Positions 46,514-57,819 of a DNA stretch of 64,000 bases are shown here, one piece after another. Position numbers and translations under genes: made by a program. Below the pieces are notes generated by a model. The model was not told where the DNA came from and did not search any database. It saw only the letters and a program-made list of their open reading frames with translations. The DNA comes from 40CM-4-68-19 sp036513415. GTDB taxonomy: Bacteria; Myxococcota; Myxococcia; Myxococcales; 40CM-4-68-19. The DNA lies in contig DATBZA010000177.1 in NCBI GenBank assembly GCA_036513415.1, positions 62,001 through 126,000 of the forward strand. Reading direction: 5' to 3'. Each line of letters opens with the position of its first letter. Positions within the stretch are counted from its first letter, which is position 1.

Positions 46514-48019
46514 ATGCGGATGAACTTCATTCTGGGCACCGTTGCGCTCGCGATCACATTCAGCGGCACCGCTGCTGCGACCACCCGGTGCGAACGCATC
46601 CTGCAGCGCTTCGGCGCCCGCCTGGCGGACGCCACCTGCACTGAGAGCCCGGACCTCACCACCACCAACCCGAACACCACGCCTGCGAACAACTCCATCC
46701 AGGGGCTGCCGCCGTTCGCCTTCACCCCGGTGACCGACCGGGGCGTCATCGCGCCCGACGCGCTCAACAAGACGCCGATCACGAAGATCGTGCCGGGCCT
46801 GCAGATCAACGCGCGCATCGCGTCGGACCCGCACGGCGAAGCGCGGTTCCTCCTGCGGCTGCCCGACGACTGGAACGGCCGCCTGGTGGTCGCAGGCGCG
46901 TCGGGGACGCGCAGCGAATTCAACGGCGACTTCGCCTGGAGCGACTACGTGGTGCAGAAGGGCTACGCGTACGCCTCGCAGAACAAGGGCATCCTCAACC
47001 TGTACTTCCCCGCGACGGGCTCGGCCGATCCGCTCGCCTGCCGCCTCAATCCGTCGTCGACGCTCTTCGTGCACTTCTACGACAACGATCCCGGCCAGGA
47101 GTTCAGCCGCTGGGCCGGCTTCATGGCCGAGGCCGCGCGGCTCGCGCGTCGAGGATTGGACGCCCACTACGGCCGCGAGCCGCGCCGGACGTACGCGGTG
47201 GGCACGTCGAACGGCGGCTACCAGGTGCGAAAAGCGGTCGAGTCCTATCCTGAGCTGTTCGACGGCGGCGTCGACTGGGAGGGAACGTTCGTCGACGCCG
47301 AGCGCCCGAATCTGCTCACCGATCTGCCCCCGGCGATCCTGAACTTTCCCGACTATGTCGCGTCTGGCCGCGACCCGAACAGCACCGCGGCCAAGAACAT
47401 CCGGGCGGCGTCCTATCCCCCAGACATCGTCGCGAGCGCCACGAGCTCGATGTGGACCAACTACTCGAATAGCTTCTGGGAAGTGACCCAGTGCCAGTGG
47501 CAGAAGCGGCTCGACCCGACCTACGACACCTACGGAGCCGGCACGGGCACGTACAACTACTGGGCGCGCCGCTCGCTGAGCGACGTCGGTGCGCAGATCG
47601 AAGCGTTCGAGACCACAGGGAAGATCCGGCGCACGCTGATCACCGTCGCGGGAACGATGGATGCGCTCCTGCCGATCGACCATCACGCCCGCGCGTATGC
47701 GCGCAAGGTGGCCGCGGAGCAGGCCGAGCGCGGCGATGACGACGAGGGCGATGGCAAGGCGGCGTATCGCCTCTACGAGGTCCAGAACGGCAACCACATC
47801 GAGACGTACAAGTCGCCGCCGCAGGCTGCGACGCCGCCGGCGAACACGTTCCCCCAACTCGAGTTCATCGAGCCCCACGCGCAGCGCGCCTTCGATCTCC
47901 TGGTCGACGCGGTAGAGCACCGGGCCGGGCTGCCGCCGTCCCAGTGCATCCCTCGCGGCGGGGCGATCGCCTCCAGCCCGACACAGGCTGGCCACTGCGC
48001 CAGTCTCTTCGTGCCGTAG
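46514..48019 (+). CDS. Secreted alpha/beta-hydrolase, tannase/oligomer-hydrolase-like
   Basis: 501 residues with a signal peptide (FILGTVALAITFSGTAAATT). The nucleophile elbow is in RRTYAVGTSNGGYQVRKAVE (G-x-S-x-G-G), following the substrate-loop stretch LVVAGASGTRSEFNG. A candidate catalytic Asp follows GTMDALLPIDHHARAYARK, and a late His lies in VQNGNHIETYKSP. Several cysteines suggest disulfides in the periplasm or medium. The architecture resembles tannase/feruloyl esterases and 3-hydroxybutyrate-oligomer hydrolases. The latter would suit a PHB-handling organism, but I cannot decide between them. Monocistronic, with the liv operon starting 97 bp downstream. Confidence 0.75.
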   Translation: MRMNFILGTVALAITFSGTAAATTRCERILQRFGARLADATCTESPDLTTTNPNTTPANNSIQGLPPFAFTPVTDRGVIAPDALNKTPITKIVPGLQINARIASDPHGEARFLLRLPDDWNGRLVVAGASGTRSEFNGDFAWSDYVVQKGYAYASQNKGILNLYFPATGSADPLACRLNPSSTLFVHFYDNDPGQEFSRWAGFMAEAARLARRGLDAHYGREPRRTYAVGTSNGGYQVRKAVESYPELFDGGVDWEGTFVDAERPNLLTDLPPAILNFPDYVASGRDPNSTAAKNIRAASYPPDIVASATSSMWTNYSNSFWEVTQCQWQKRLDPTYDTYGAGTGTYNYWARRSLSDVGAQIEAFETTGKIRRTLITVAGTMDALLPIDHHARAYARKVAAEQAERGDDDEGDGKAAYRLYEVQNGNHIETYKSPPQAATPPANTFPQLEFIEPHAQRAFDLLVDAVEHRAGLPPSQCIPRGGAIASSPTQAGHCASLFVP

Positions 48020-48115
48020 ACCGCCAGGTCTCCCGCCGACGCTCAAGGACCCGCCCAGTCTTGCGAATGGGCGGCGCTTGCGGTAACGCAGCAGCCCTCG
48101 ACCCCAGGAGACGCC

Positions 48116-49252
48116 ATGAGTCTCGCGCGCCGGTGGCCGCTTCCTCTCGTCCTGCTGCTCACCGCCGTGGCGTGCAAGGAACAGGGCGCCCAGGGACCCG
48201 CTGCAGCCGGCGGTGGCGGCGCGGTCATCGGCGCCGCCCTCAGCCTCACCGGCCCCGCCGCCTCCTACGGCGCCCAGCAGCGCGCCGGCATCCAGGCTGC
48301 CCTCGACGACGTCAACCAGGGTGGAGGCGTGAAGCTGACCCCTCTCATCGAGGACGACGCGTCGACCAAGGAACAGGGCATCACCGTGTTCCAGAAGTTC
48401 ATCAACCGCGACAAGGTGAGCGCCATCATCGGTCCCACCCTCTCGAACACGGCCAGCGCGGCCGACCCGCTGGCGCAGCAGGCGAAGGTGCCGGTCCTGG
48501 GCATCTCCAACACCGCGGCCACCGGCATCACGGACATCGGCAACTACATCTGGCGCGACTCGCTCACCGAGGCGCAAGTGATCCCCGGCGCCTTCAAGAA
48601 GGCGAAGGAGAAGCTGCAGTTCAATACCGCCGGCGTTCTCTACGGCAACGACGACGTCTTTACCAAGGCCGGCTACGACGTGATGCAGAAGGCGCTCGCC
48701 GACCAGGGAGTGAAAGTGGTCGGCACCCAGACCTTCGCCAAGCCCGACCGCGACTACAACGCGCAGCTCACGGCGCTGATCGCGGCCAAGCCCGACGTGC
48801 TGGTGGTCTCCGCCCTGGCCGACAACGCTGCGTCCATCGTCGCGCAGGCGCGCCAGCGCGGCTGGACCGGGCCCATCCTGGGCGGCAACGGCTTCAACAG
48901 CCCTGCCTTCATCAAGAACGCCGGCGCCGCCGCCGAGGGCGTGATGGTGGGCACCTCCTGGAACTCGCTCAGCCAGGACCCCGCCAACCAGAAGTTCCTC
49001 GCCGCGATGAAGAAGGCCGGCGTGAACCCCGACCAGTTCTCCGCCCAGGCGTACACCGGGGTGATCATCCTGGCCGAAGCCATCCGCCAGTCAGGCGGCA
49101 AGACGGGCCGCGAGGACATCGAGGCCGGGCTGGGCAAGTTGAAGGACCTGGAGACGCCGCTGGGCAAGTTCTCGTTCACGCCCGGCCGGGACGCGCAGCA
49201 CGAGCCTAGCGTGCAACAAGTGAAGGACGGCAAGTTCCAGATCGTCCAGTAG
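48116..49252 (+). CDS. livK: Branched-chain amino-acid-type ABC transporter, substrate-binding lipoprotein
   Basis: 378 residues. Lipoprotein signal with lipobox LTAVAC, then a Gly/Ala spacer and the type I periplasmic binding fold (IGAALSLTGPAASYGAQQRA, VSAIIGPTLSNTASAADPLA, VLYGNDDVFTKAGYDVM, YTGVIILAEAIRQSGGK). It captures the solute for the LivHMGF transporter encoded directly downstream; the next ATG follows the stop with no gap. Binding proteins of this class also take up amides, urea and aromatic acids, so leucine specificity is not implied. Confidence 0.9.
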   Translation: MSLARRWPLPLVLLLTAVACKEQGAQGPAAAGGGGAVIGAALSLTGPAASYGAQQRAGIQAALDDVNQGGGVKLTPLIEDDASTKEQGITVFQKFINRDKVSAIIGPTLSNTASAADPLAQQAKVPVLGISNTAATGITDIGNYIWRDSLTEAQVIPGAFKKAKEKLQFNTAGVLYGNDDVFTKAGYDVMQKALADQGVKVVGTQTFAKPDRDYNAQLTALIAAKPDVLVVSALADNAASIVAQARQRGWTGPILGGNGFNSPAFIKNAGAAAEGVMVGTSWNSLSQDPANQKFLAAMKKAGVNPDQFSAQAYTGVIILAEAIRQSGGKTGREDIEAGLGKLKDLETPLGKFSFTPGRDAQHEPSVQQVKDGKFQIVQ

Positions 49253-50128
49253 ATGGGCCAGCAAGCCCTCAACGGCGTCTTCGTGGGGAGCATCTACGCG
49301 CTCTTCGCCGTCGGGTACACGCTGGTGTTCGGCGTCCTGGACATCCTGAACCTGGCCCACGCCGCTGTCTTCACGCTGGCCGCCTTCATCGCCCTCGCGC
49401 TGGTGGACGCGCACCTTCCACTCTGGCTTGCGCTGCCGCTCGCGGTGGCCGCCGCCGGCCTGATCGGCATCGTGCTAGAGCGGCTCGCCTTCCGTCCCTT
49501 GCGGGGGCGGGCCGACTCGAACATCTCCGGCCTGATCAGCTCCCTCGCCATGGCCACGGTCTTCGAGGCCATCGCGCTGCAGATCTTCGGACCCGACATC
49601 TCGCGCTTTCCCCAGGGCACGTTCCCAGACCGCATGATCCGGATCGGCGGCGCGAGCGCATCCTTGCTGCAGCTCTGCATCGTGGGCACCTCGGTGGTGC
49701 TGATGGCGGTGCTCACGCTCTTGCTCGCGCGCACGCGGCTGGGGCGGCAGATCCGTGCGGTCGCGGAAAGCCCTCGCGCGGCCCGCATCCTGGGGGTGAA
49801 CGTCGATCGCGCCATTGCCATGGCCTTCTTCCTCTCCTCGGCGCTGGGCGGCGCGGCCGGCGTCCTCTTTGGGCTCGCCTTCAATTCCATCTCGCCGGAC
49901 GTGGGCCGCAGCGTGGAGCTGAAGGGCCTGGCGGTGATCATCCTGGGGGGCATGGGCAGCGTCCCTGGCGCCGTGGTCGCCGGCTTCGCCCTCGGGCTCA
50001 TCGAGGTCTTCACCGTCGCGCACCTCGGGTCGTCGTTCCGTGACGCGGTCTCGTTCGCTGTCCTGTTCCTGGTGCTGATCGCCAGGCCGCGCGGCCTGTT
50101 CGGGCGGGCCGCGGCGCGCGAGGCTTGA
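49253..50128 (+). CDS. livH: LivH-type ABC permease
   Basis: 291 residues, about eight membrane helices. LivH signature residues are near the start (GVFVGSIYALFAVGYTLVFG, VLDILNLAHAAVFTLAAF), and the ATPase-coupling EAA-like region is AVAESPRAARILGVNVDRAI. GLAVIILGGMGSVPGAVVAG is the conserved late segment of this permease class. The start codon directly follows the livK stop. Forms the membrane pore with LivM at 50132. Confidence 0.92.
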   Translation: MGQQALNGVFVGSIYALFAVGYTLVFGVLDILNLAHAAVFTLAAFIALALVDAHLPLWLALPLAVAAAGLIGIVLERLAFRPLRGRADSNISGLISSLAMATVFEAIALQIFGPDISRFPQGTFPDRMIRIGGASASLLQLCIVGTSVVLMAVLTLLLARTRLGRQIRAVAESPRAARILGVNVDRAIAMAFFLSSALGGAAGVLFGLAFNSISPDVGRSVELKGLAVIILGGMGSVPGAVVAGFALGLIEVFTVAHLGSSFRDAVSFAVLFLVLIARPRGLFGRAAAREA

Positions 50129-50131
50129 GCG

Positions 50132-51000
50132 ATGACCGATCTCTTCCTCGCTTACGAGTCCCTGTTCGCCTTCGTGGGGATCAACGGCCTGCTGGCGCTC
50201 TCGGTCTACGCGACGCTCTGTTGCGGCCAGCTCTCGCTCGCCAACGCGGGGTTCATGGCCATCGGCGCGTACACCGGCGCGCTGATCACGTTGCGCGCGC
50301 CTGGCGTGCCGTTCATCGCGGCGCTCGCCGCCTCCGCTCTCGCGCCGGCGCTGATCGCGGTGCCGCTCGGATTGCCGGTCCTGCGTCTTCGCGGCGTGTT
50401 CCTCGCCATCGCCACCGTGGGCTTCGGCGAGGTGGTGCGCCTCTTCTTCGTCAACTGGGACTACACCAACGGCGCGCTGGGGCTGGTGGCGATCCCGCAG
50501 CGCACGCACCTCTGGACCATCGCGCTGGCTCTCGCTCTCGCCCTGTACGTGCTCGGACGGCTCCGCGGCTCGCGCACTGGATACGCGCTGGAAGCGATCC
50601 GCGAGGACGAGACCGCGGCGCGCACCATGGGCATCTACACCACCGGGCACAAGCTCGCGATGCTGGTCCTGGGGGCCGCGCTTGCGGGCCTGGCCGGAGG
50701 GCTGGAGGCGCACCACACCTTCATGGTCGCTCCCGGCGGGTTCGCCTTCGGGCGCGTGGTCGACATGCTGGTGCAGGCGGTGGTCGGCGGCACCGCGGCC
50801 TTCTACGGGCCGGTGGTGGGCGCGGCGTTCCTGACCGTCTTGCCCGAGGTCCTGCGCGAAGCCGGAGCGCGGCTGGGACTTGCGCCCGGACCGTTCCGGC
50901 TCTTCCTGAACGGCGCCATCCTCCTCGCGGTGATCCTCTACCTGCCCAACGGCCTGGTCTCCCTGCCGGCGCGGTTCCGGCGCCGCGCGCGGGGAATGGC

Positions 51001-51004
<4 letters not shown>
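50132..51004 (+). CDS. livM: LivM-type ABC permease
   Basis: 290 residues, about eight helices. N-terminal LSVYATLCCGQLSLANAGFM, GVFLAIATVGFGEVVRLFFV and the coupling segment YALEAIREDETAARTMGIYT are characteristic, as is the late VVGGTAAFYGPVVGAAFLTV. Starts 4 bp after livH and overlaps livG by ATGA. Partners LivH in the inner membrane. Confidence 0.92.
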
Positions 51005-52486
<1,482 letters not shown>

Positions 52487-52490
<4 letters not shown>

Positions 52491-53581
52491 CCGGGCGCCT
52501 GATCCAGACGGAGGCGCTCCATCGCTGGACGATGGATCTGTGGAGGGCCGCTGGCTCCAGCGAGCTCGAAGCGACGCGGGTCGCCGACCACCTGGTGGCC
52601 GCGAATCTGGCCGGCCATGATTCCCACGGGGTGGGAATGACGCCCCGCTACATGAAGGCGCTGCTGGGGGGCGAGCTGGAGCTGAACCGGACCGTGGAGA
52701 TCGCGGCCGACAGCGGCGGCCTTCTGGTGGTGGAGGGCCACCGCGGCCTCGGCCAGTCGGTCGCGTTCCAGGCGATGGAGATCGCCATCGATCGCGCCCG
52801 CCGGGGCGGCGTGTGCGTGATGGGCCTGAGGAATGCGCACCACATCGGGCGGGTCGGCCACTGGGCGGAGCAGGCGGTGGCGAGCGGGCTGGTGTCCATC
52901 CACTTCACCAACGCAGTCTCGGCCCCGCCGATGGTTGCGCCACACGGCGGAGCGCAGGCGCGCTTCCTCACCAATCCGTTCACGGTCGGCATCCCGGGAC
53001 CGGGCGGCGAGCCCATCGTGCTCGACTTCGCCACCAGCGCCGTCGCGCAGGGCAAGGTGCGGGTGGCCTACAACAAGAGGGACAAGGTGCCGCCCGGGTG
53101 CCTGATCGATGCGCAGGGCCGGCCGACGGACGACCCCGCGGTCCTGTTCGAGCCCGAGGAAGGCCCGCGCGGCGCGCTGGTCACCTTCGCGGGACACAAG
53201 GGGTATGCGCTGGCGATGATCTGCGAGCTGCTCGGCGCGGCGCTCACCGGCGGGCCGACGACCCGGCCCGCGAACATGACCATGAAGCATGCCATCTGGA
53301 ACAACATGCTCGCCATCGTCTTCGATCCAAGAAGGCTCGGGTCCGGCGCCTCGTTCGAGGCGGAAGCGCGCAGCTTCATCGACTGGGTGCGCTCGGCGCC
53401 GTTGACCGGGGCGATCGATTCCATCCTGATGCCCGGAGATCCGGAGCGCCGATCGCGAATGGAGCGCGCCGAGGCGGTGCCCGTCGACGGCGGCACTCTT
53501 CTGGAGCTCGATGAAGCGGCGGCGGCGATCGCACGCGCCCGGGGAAGTTCGCCAGGCCCCCTCTCCGCCGTCGTCCCCTGA
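52487..53581 (+). CDS. Ldh/malate dehydrogenase family NAD(P)-dependent oxidoreductase
   Basis: 364 residues of the malate/L-lactate/ureidoglycolate dehydrogenase family (not the Rossmann-type LDH). Motifs: VADHLVAANLAGHDSHGVGM, ALRARGGV-type segment RARRGGVCVMGLRNAHHIGR, FLTNPFTVGIPGP, LDFATSAVAQGKVRVA and TFAGHKGYALAMICELLGAA. The conserved His of DSHG acts in catalysis. The ATG overlaps the livF stop, so it is the last gene of the transporter operon and probably oxidises the imported 2-hydroxy acid or a derivative. The precise substrate cannot be told; members act on ureidoglycolate, sulfolactate, delta-piperideine-2-carboxylate and others. Confidence 0.87.
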
Positions 53582-53665
53582 AGACCCGCTGGGATGGCGC
53601 GTGTGAACGCGATCGCAGGCCGGGGGCTTGCATTTCGCCCCGCCGAGTCGCTCTACTGTCGCCCG

Positions 53666-54085
53666 ATGGCGAGCATCGAACGCCATGTCACGCGGGAAGT
53701 GCTCGGTCTGGACGCTTCCACCAGCTGCCGCGAAGCGGCGCGGCTGATGGCGGAGAAGCGCATCGGCGCCGTCGCGGTCAAGGAGGGGGGCAAGACCATC
53801 GGTCTGGTGACCGAGCGCGAGCTCGTCTATGAGGTGCTGGCGAGCGGCGGCGTGTGCGATCAACCGATCGCGAAATCGATGCGCCGCGACCTCCCCCTCA
53901 TCCCCGCCGCCACCTCCGAGACCGAGTGCGCGGACCTGATGCGCGTCCACTTCACGCGCCACCTGCTGGTCGGGGAGAAAGGCGCGGTGGTCGGCATCAT
54001 CTCCATGCGCGACGTGATTCAGCTGATGCTGGACGAGAAGCAGTGGCTGATCGACGAGCTGCAGATCTACATCTCCGGCCGCTAG
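53666..54085 (+). CDS. Tandem CBS-domain protein
   Basis: 139 residues, consisting of two CBS motifs (REAARLMAEKRIGAVAVKEG, KTIGLVTERELVYEV; then ECADLMRVHFTRHLLVGEKG, AVVGIISMRDVIQLMLDE). Such Bateman modules bind adenine nucleotides and act as energy sensors. I take MASIERHVTREVLGLD (53666) as start, since the 24 upstream residues of the open frame are not domain-like. It lies just upstream of the transhydrogenase genes in the same direction and could sense the adenylate or NAD(P) state, although no direct link is visible. Confidence 0.82.
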   Translation: MASIERHVTREVLGLDASTSCREAARLMAEKRIGAVAVKEGGKTIGLVTERELVYEVLASGGVCDQPIAKSMRRDLPLIPAATSETECADLMRVHFTRHLLVGEKGAVVGIISMRDVIQLMLDEKQWLIDELQIYISGR

Positions 54086-54104
54086 CGGCCTCCCCCCGGG
54101 CCCC

Positions 54105-55223
54105 ATGAGAGTGGCCGTCCTGAAAGAGAGCGTGGAAGGCGAGAAGCGGGTTGCCGCCGTTCCGGCGACGGTGGAGAAGATGGTGGGCGCCGGGATCGAG
54201 GTGCTGGTCGAGGCCGGGGCGGGCGTCGCTTCCGGTTTCTCCGACGCGGACTACCGGGGTGCCGGCGCGAAGGTGCACGCCCGGCCCGAGACCACGCTCT
54301 CGGACGGCGACGTCGTGCTCAAGGTGCAGCGCCCGTCGGCGCAGGAGCTGGACCGTATCCCCGAGCGCGCCGTCCTGGTCGCGTACAGCCTGCAAGCGCG
54401 CGGAGATGCGTGGGTGTCCGAGGCTTGGAAGCGCCGCCGGATCAGCGCCCTCTCCCTGGATCTGCTGCCCAGGATCGCGCGGGCCCAGAGCATGGACGTG
54501 CTCAGCTCCATGGCCAACATCGCCGGGTACAAGAGCGTGCTCCTCGCCGCCAACGCGTTGGCCAAGTTCTTCCCCATGCTGATGACCGCGGCGGGGACCG
54601 TCCTTCCCGCCAAGGTGTTCGTCCTCGGCGCGGGTGTGGCGGGCCTGCAGGCCGTCGCCACCGCACGGCGGCTAGGGGCGCTGGTGAGCGCCTTCGACAT
54701 CCGGCCGGTCGTCAAGGAGCAGGTGGAGAGCCTGGGAGCGCGCTTCGTGGCGGTGGGCCTCGACGAGCATGCCGAGGACGCAAAGGGCTACGCCAAGGAG
54801 GTCTCTGCCGAGGCGGCCCGCAAGCAAAGGGATCTCCTGCTCGACGAGCTGAGAACGACCGACGCCTGCATCACCACCGCCCTGGTTCCGGGCAAGCGCG
54901 CGCCGACGCTGATCACCGGGGAGATGGTGAGAGCGATGAAGCCCGGATCGGTCATCGTGGATCTCGCCGCCGAGCAGGGAGGCAACTGCGAATGGACCGA
55001 ACCGGGCAAGGAGATCGTCCGGGAAGGGGTCAGCATCCTCGGGCCGGTGAACCTGGTCAGCGAGATGGCCTTCCAGGCCTCGCAGCTCTACTCGCGCAAC
55101 GTGCTCAACTTGCTGCTCCATCTCTACGACCGCCAGGGAAAGAAGATGTCCCTGGATGCCGCCGATGAGATCGTCAAAGGCTGTCTGATCGCGCACGCCG
55201 GGGAGGTGCTCCAGGCGGTGTGA
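54105..55223 (+). CDS. pntAA: Proton-translocating NAD(P) transhydrogenase subunit alpha 1 (NAD-binding)
   Basis: 372 residues, the soluble domain I. It starts MRVAVLKESVEGEKRVAAVP, with the family RVA/P motif. SLDLLPRIARAQSMDVLSSM, the Rossmann segment PAKVFVLGAGVAGLQAVATA, and VIVDLAAEQGGNCEWTEPG are conserved PntA sequences. It binds NAD(H) and exchanges hydride with domain III while protons cross the membrane. Split three-subunit form: this gene, the small membrane subunit at 55233 and pntB at 55576, spaced 9 and 1 bp. Supplies NADPH for GOGAT and PhaB-type reductases. Confidence 0.95.
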   Translation: MRVAVLKESVEGEKRVAAVPATVEKMVGAGIEVLVEAGAGVASGFSDADYRGAGAKVHARPETTLSDGDVVLKVQRPSAQELDRIPERAVLVAYSLQARGDAWVSEAWKRRRISALSLDLLPRIARAQSMDVLSSMANIAGYKSVLLAANALAKFFPMLMTAAGTVLPAKVFVLGAGVAGLQAVATARRLGALVSAFDIRPVVKEQVESLGARFVAVGLDEHAEDAKGYAKEVSAEAARKQRDLLLDELRTTDACITTALVPGKRAPTLITGEMVRAMKPGSVIVDLAAEQGGNCEWTEPGKEIVREGVSILGPVNLVSEMAFQASQLYSRNVLNLLLHLYDRQGKKMSLDAADEIVKGCLIAHAGEVLQAV

Positions 55224-55232
55224 GGGGGTTCC

Positions 55233-55574
55233 ATGATCGATATCGGTTTGATCGGCGACCTGTACGTCTTCGTGCTGGCGGGCTTCCTCGGCTACCAGGT
55301 GATCTCCAGGGTCTCACCCCTGCTCCACACCCCGCTGATGTCGGCCACGAACGCCATCTCGGGAATCTCGCTGGTCGGCTCGCTGGTGGTCGCCGGCGCC
55401 GGATACAACGAGATCAGCACCCTGCTGGGATTCGTCGCCGTGACCGCCTCCACCATCAACGTGGTGGGCGGGTTCCTCATCACGGACCGCATCCTCAAGA
55501 TGTTCCGCGCGGCAGGCGCCGGCCCTGCCCCAGGCGGCGGGAGCGCGAAGGGCACCGCCTCCGGAAGCAAATAG
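55233..55574 (+). CDS. pntAB: NAD(P) transhydrogenase subunit alpha 2 (membrane)
   Basis: 113 residues with about three helices (DLYVFVLAGFLGYQVISRVS, ISGISLVGSLVVAGAGYNEI, VTASTINVVGGFLITDRILK), corresponding to the membrane part of PntA in the split form. PLLHTPLMSATNAISGI is the conserved hallmark. The Gly-rich tail is probably disordered. Sits between pntAA and pntB. Confidence 0.93.
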   Translation: MIDIGLIGDLYVFVLAGFLGYQVISRVSPLLHTPLMSATNAISGISLVGSLVVAGAGYNEISTLLGFVAVTASTINVVGGFLITDRILKMFRAAGAGPAPGGGSAKGTASGSK

Positions 55575-55575
55575 C

Positions 55576-56949
55576 ATGCGCCGGGACCTGCTCCAGCTCT
55601 TCTACCTGGTCTCCGCGATCCTCTTCGTCATGGGCCTGCGGGGGCTCAGCCATCCGAAGACCGCGCGCCGCGGCATGTTCCTCGCCGAGCTGGGCATGCT
55701 GCTCGCGATCATCGGATCGCTGCTGCACCACGAGATCATCGACTACCGGTGGATCGCCGCCGGCCTCGTCCTCGGAACGGCGATCGGCGTGCCGATGGCG
55801 ATGTGGATTCCCATGACCGCCGTTCCCCAGCGCACCGCGCTCTCGCACTCGTTCGGCGCCCTGGCCGCGTCGTTGATCGGAATCTCCGAGTACTACCGGC
55901 ATGGCGCCGCGCTCGGCTCGGTCCGGGTAGGCGTGATCGGCGTCGAGGTGATGCTGGGCTCGCTGACCTTCACCGGCAGCCTGATGGCGGCGGGGAAGCT
56001 GCAGGGACTGATCCGCGGGTACCCCATCACCTGGCGGGGGCAGAACTTCTCCAACCTGTCGATCCTCGGCGCGATGCTGGCGCTGATCGTCGCGCTCATG
56101 TTCGTCCCCAGCTCCACGGCGGCGTTCTACTCCATGGTCGGGCTGGCCTTCTTCTTCGGCGTTCTCTTCATCCTGCCCATCGGCGCGGCGGACATGCCGG
56201 TGGTGATCGCCTTGCTGAACTCCTACGCGGGCCTGACCGACGCGGCCATGGGCTTCATGCTCGACAACAAGATCCAGATCATCACCGGCTCGCTCGACGG
56301 GTCGTCCGGCTTCATCCTCTCCATCCTCATGTGCCGTGCGATGAACCGGTCGATCACCAACGTGCTCTTCGGGGCCTTCGGCAAGGTGCAGGACAACCCG
56401 GCCGAGCTGGAGGGCAAGAAGCCCATCCGGCAGATCTCGGTGGAGGAGGCGGCCGAGCTGTTGGGGACTTCCCGATCGGTGGTCTTCGTTCCGGGGTACG
56501 GAATGGCTGTCTCCCAGGCACAGCACCGGGTCCGCGAAGTGGCCGACATGCTGAAGAACAAGGGCGTGCAGGTCCGCTACGGGATCCACGCAGTGGCCGG
56601 GCGGATGCCCGGGCACATGAACGTGCTGCTCGCCGAGGCCAACGTGCCCTACGACGAGCTGTACGACATGGACCAGATCAACTCCCAGTTCCCGGAGACC
56701 GACGTGGTGGTGGTGGTGGGCGCGAACGACGTCGTCAACCCGGCCGCGAAGCGGATGCGGGGGAGTCCCATCTACGGGATGCCCATCCTGGAGGTCGAGA
56801 AGGCGAGGGTCGTGATCGTCTGCAAGCGAAGCCTGGCCGTCGGCTTCGCCGGCATCGACAACGAGCTCTACTACGGCGACAAGACACTGATGCTCTTCGG
56901 CGATGCGAAGGAGACGATGGTGAAGCTGACGGCGGCGCTCAAGGAATAA
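55576..56949 (+). CDS. pntB: NAD(P) transhydrogenase subunit beta
   Basis: 457 residues: about nine membrane helices followed by the NADP(H)-binding domain III. Conserved segments include VLGTAIGVPMAMWIPMTAVP, GMAVSQAQHRVREVADMLKN, AVAGRMPGHMNVLLAEANVP and VVVGANDVVNPAAKRMRGSP, ending YGDKTLMLFGDAKETM. Start is 1 bp after the small subunit stop. Completes the transhydrogenase. Confidence 0.96.
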   Translation: MRRDLLQLFYLVSAILFVMGLRGLSHPKTARRGMFLAELGMLLAIIGSLLHHEIIDYRWIAAGLVLGTAIGVPMAMWIPMTAVPQRTALSHSFGALAASLIGISEYYRHGAALGSVRVGVIGVEVMLGSLTFTGSLMAAGKLQGLIRGYPITWRGQNFSNLSILGAMLALIVALMFVPSSTAAFYSMVGLAFFFGVLFILPIGAADMPVVIALLNSYAGLTDAAMGFMLDNKIQIITGSLDGSSGFILSILMCRAMNRSITNVLFGAFGKVQDNPAELEGKKPIRQISVEEAAELLGTSRSVVFVPGYGMAVSQAQHRVREVADMLKNKGVQVRYGIHAVAGRMPGHMNVLLAEANVPYDELYDMDQINSQFPETDVVVVVGANDVVNPAAKRMRGSPIYGMPILEVEKARVVIVCKRSLAVGFAGIDNELYYGDKTLMLFGDAKETMVKLTAALKE

Positions 56950-56952
56950 AGC

Positions 56953-57618
56953 TCAGCCCGTGCCGGCGACCAGCTCGGCGCGGATCACTTCCTCGAGCTT
57001 CGCGATCACCTCATGCTTGGTGCGGCCTTCCTGGTCGTTCCAGCTCACGATCGCGCAATGACATCCATAGCCGCCGAGCGAGCACGCGGGGACCTTCAGG
57101 CGCTCTCCTACGGACCGCAGCGCTCTCCGGTAGAGCGCTTCATCCTCGCCGGCCGCCGCCAGCAGCGCCCCGGTGAGACAGTAGCTCCCTCCGGGTTCCC
57201 GCTCGAGGAGCTGGGTCCATCCGTGCGTGCGCAAGAGATCGCGCGCCATCGACAGCAGCCGCACTGAGGGCACCCTGCTCTTGCGGGGAATGGACTCGAT
57301 ATACTGGTCGACGCGAGCGCGGAAGGAGTCGTCGGCGCCGACGAATTGCACGCCGACCCCGGGGGCCAGCCGGAGCGACCGCGACACGAAAGGTGTCCTG
57401 ACATGGATGACCTTGGCATGGACCGGAACGGGACCCTCGCCGTCCGGCAGCTCGAGCGCGACGGAGACCACCGCGCCGACGGGAAGCTCCGTATCCGTGC
57501 GGACGAACATGCCCGTGCTGCTGATGTTCGTCGCTTCTCCCGAGACGGACCCTGGCACCCCCGAGAACGCGACCTTCAACGAGGCCGGATAGCGGTGAGC
57601 CGGAACTGGTCGCTGCAT
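56953..57618 (-). CDS. PilZ-domain protein with C-terminal DUF6197-like domain
   Basis: 221 residues. The PilZ domain occupies about 1-115 (RYPASLKVAFSGVPG, ATNISSTGMFVRTDTELPVG, VHVRTPFVSRSLRLAPGVGV), with the RxxxR arginine replaced by the HRYPA form and the D/NxSxxG loop as NISSTG. This resembles the myxobacterial PilZ subfamily that may or may not bind cyclic di-GMP. Residues 125-215 look like a DUF6197 module (LLRTHGWTQLLEREPGGSYC, LTGALLAAAGEDEA, VSWNDQEGRTKHEVIAKLEE). I do not know this fusion from elsewhere. Convergent with pntB, 3 bp apart. Function unknown, possibly signal-dependent. Confidence 0.75.
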   Translation of the reverse strand: MQRPVPAHRYPASLKVAFSGVPGSVSGEATNISSTGMFVRTDTELPVGAVVSVALELPDGEGPVPVHAKVIHVRTPFVSRSLRLAPGVGVQFVGADDSFRARVDQYIESIPRKSRVPSVRLLSMARDLLRTHGWTQLLEREPGGSYCLTGALLAAAGEDEALYRRALRSVGERLKVPACSLGGYGCHCAIVSWNDQEGRTKHEVIAKLEEVIRAELVAGTG

Positions 57619-57819
57619 GGCGCCTCCCTGCGGCTTCTCCCGTCGTACCGGCCGCTTACAGTAGGTTTCAAGGAGACGAGCGGTGCCCCAGCGGGACCTG
57701 CGCGCGCGATCCGGGCTAGGGACCTACATCTGACCCAAACGTATGGTTCTGTCGCTGCGGTCCTTTACTGCGAGTGCGAGTGCGGCCATGCTTGGTGAGT
57801 CTGGGTAGTGGAGGGCCCG

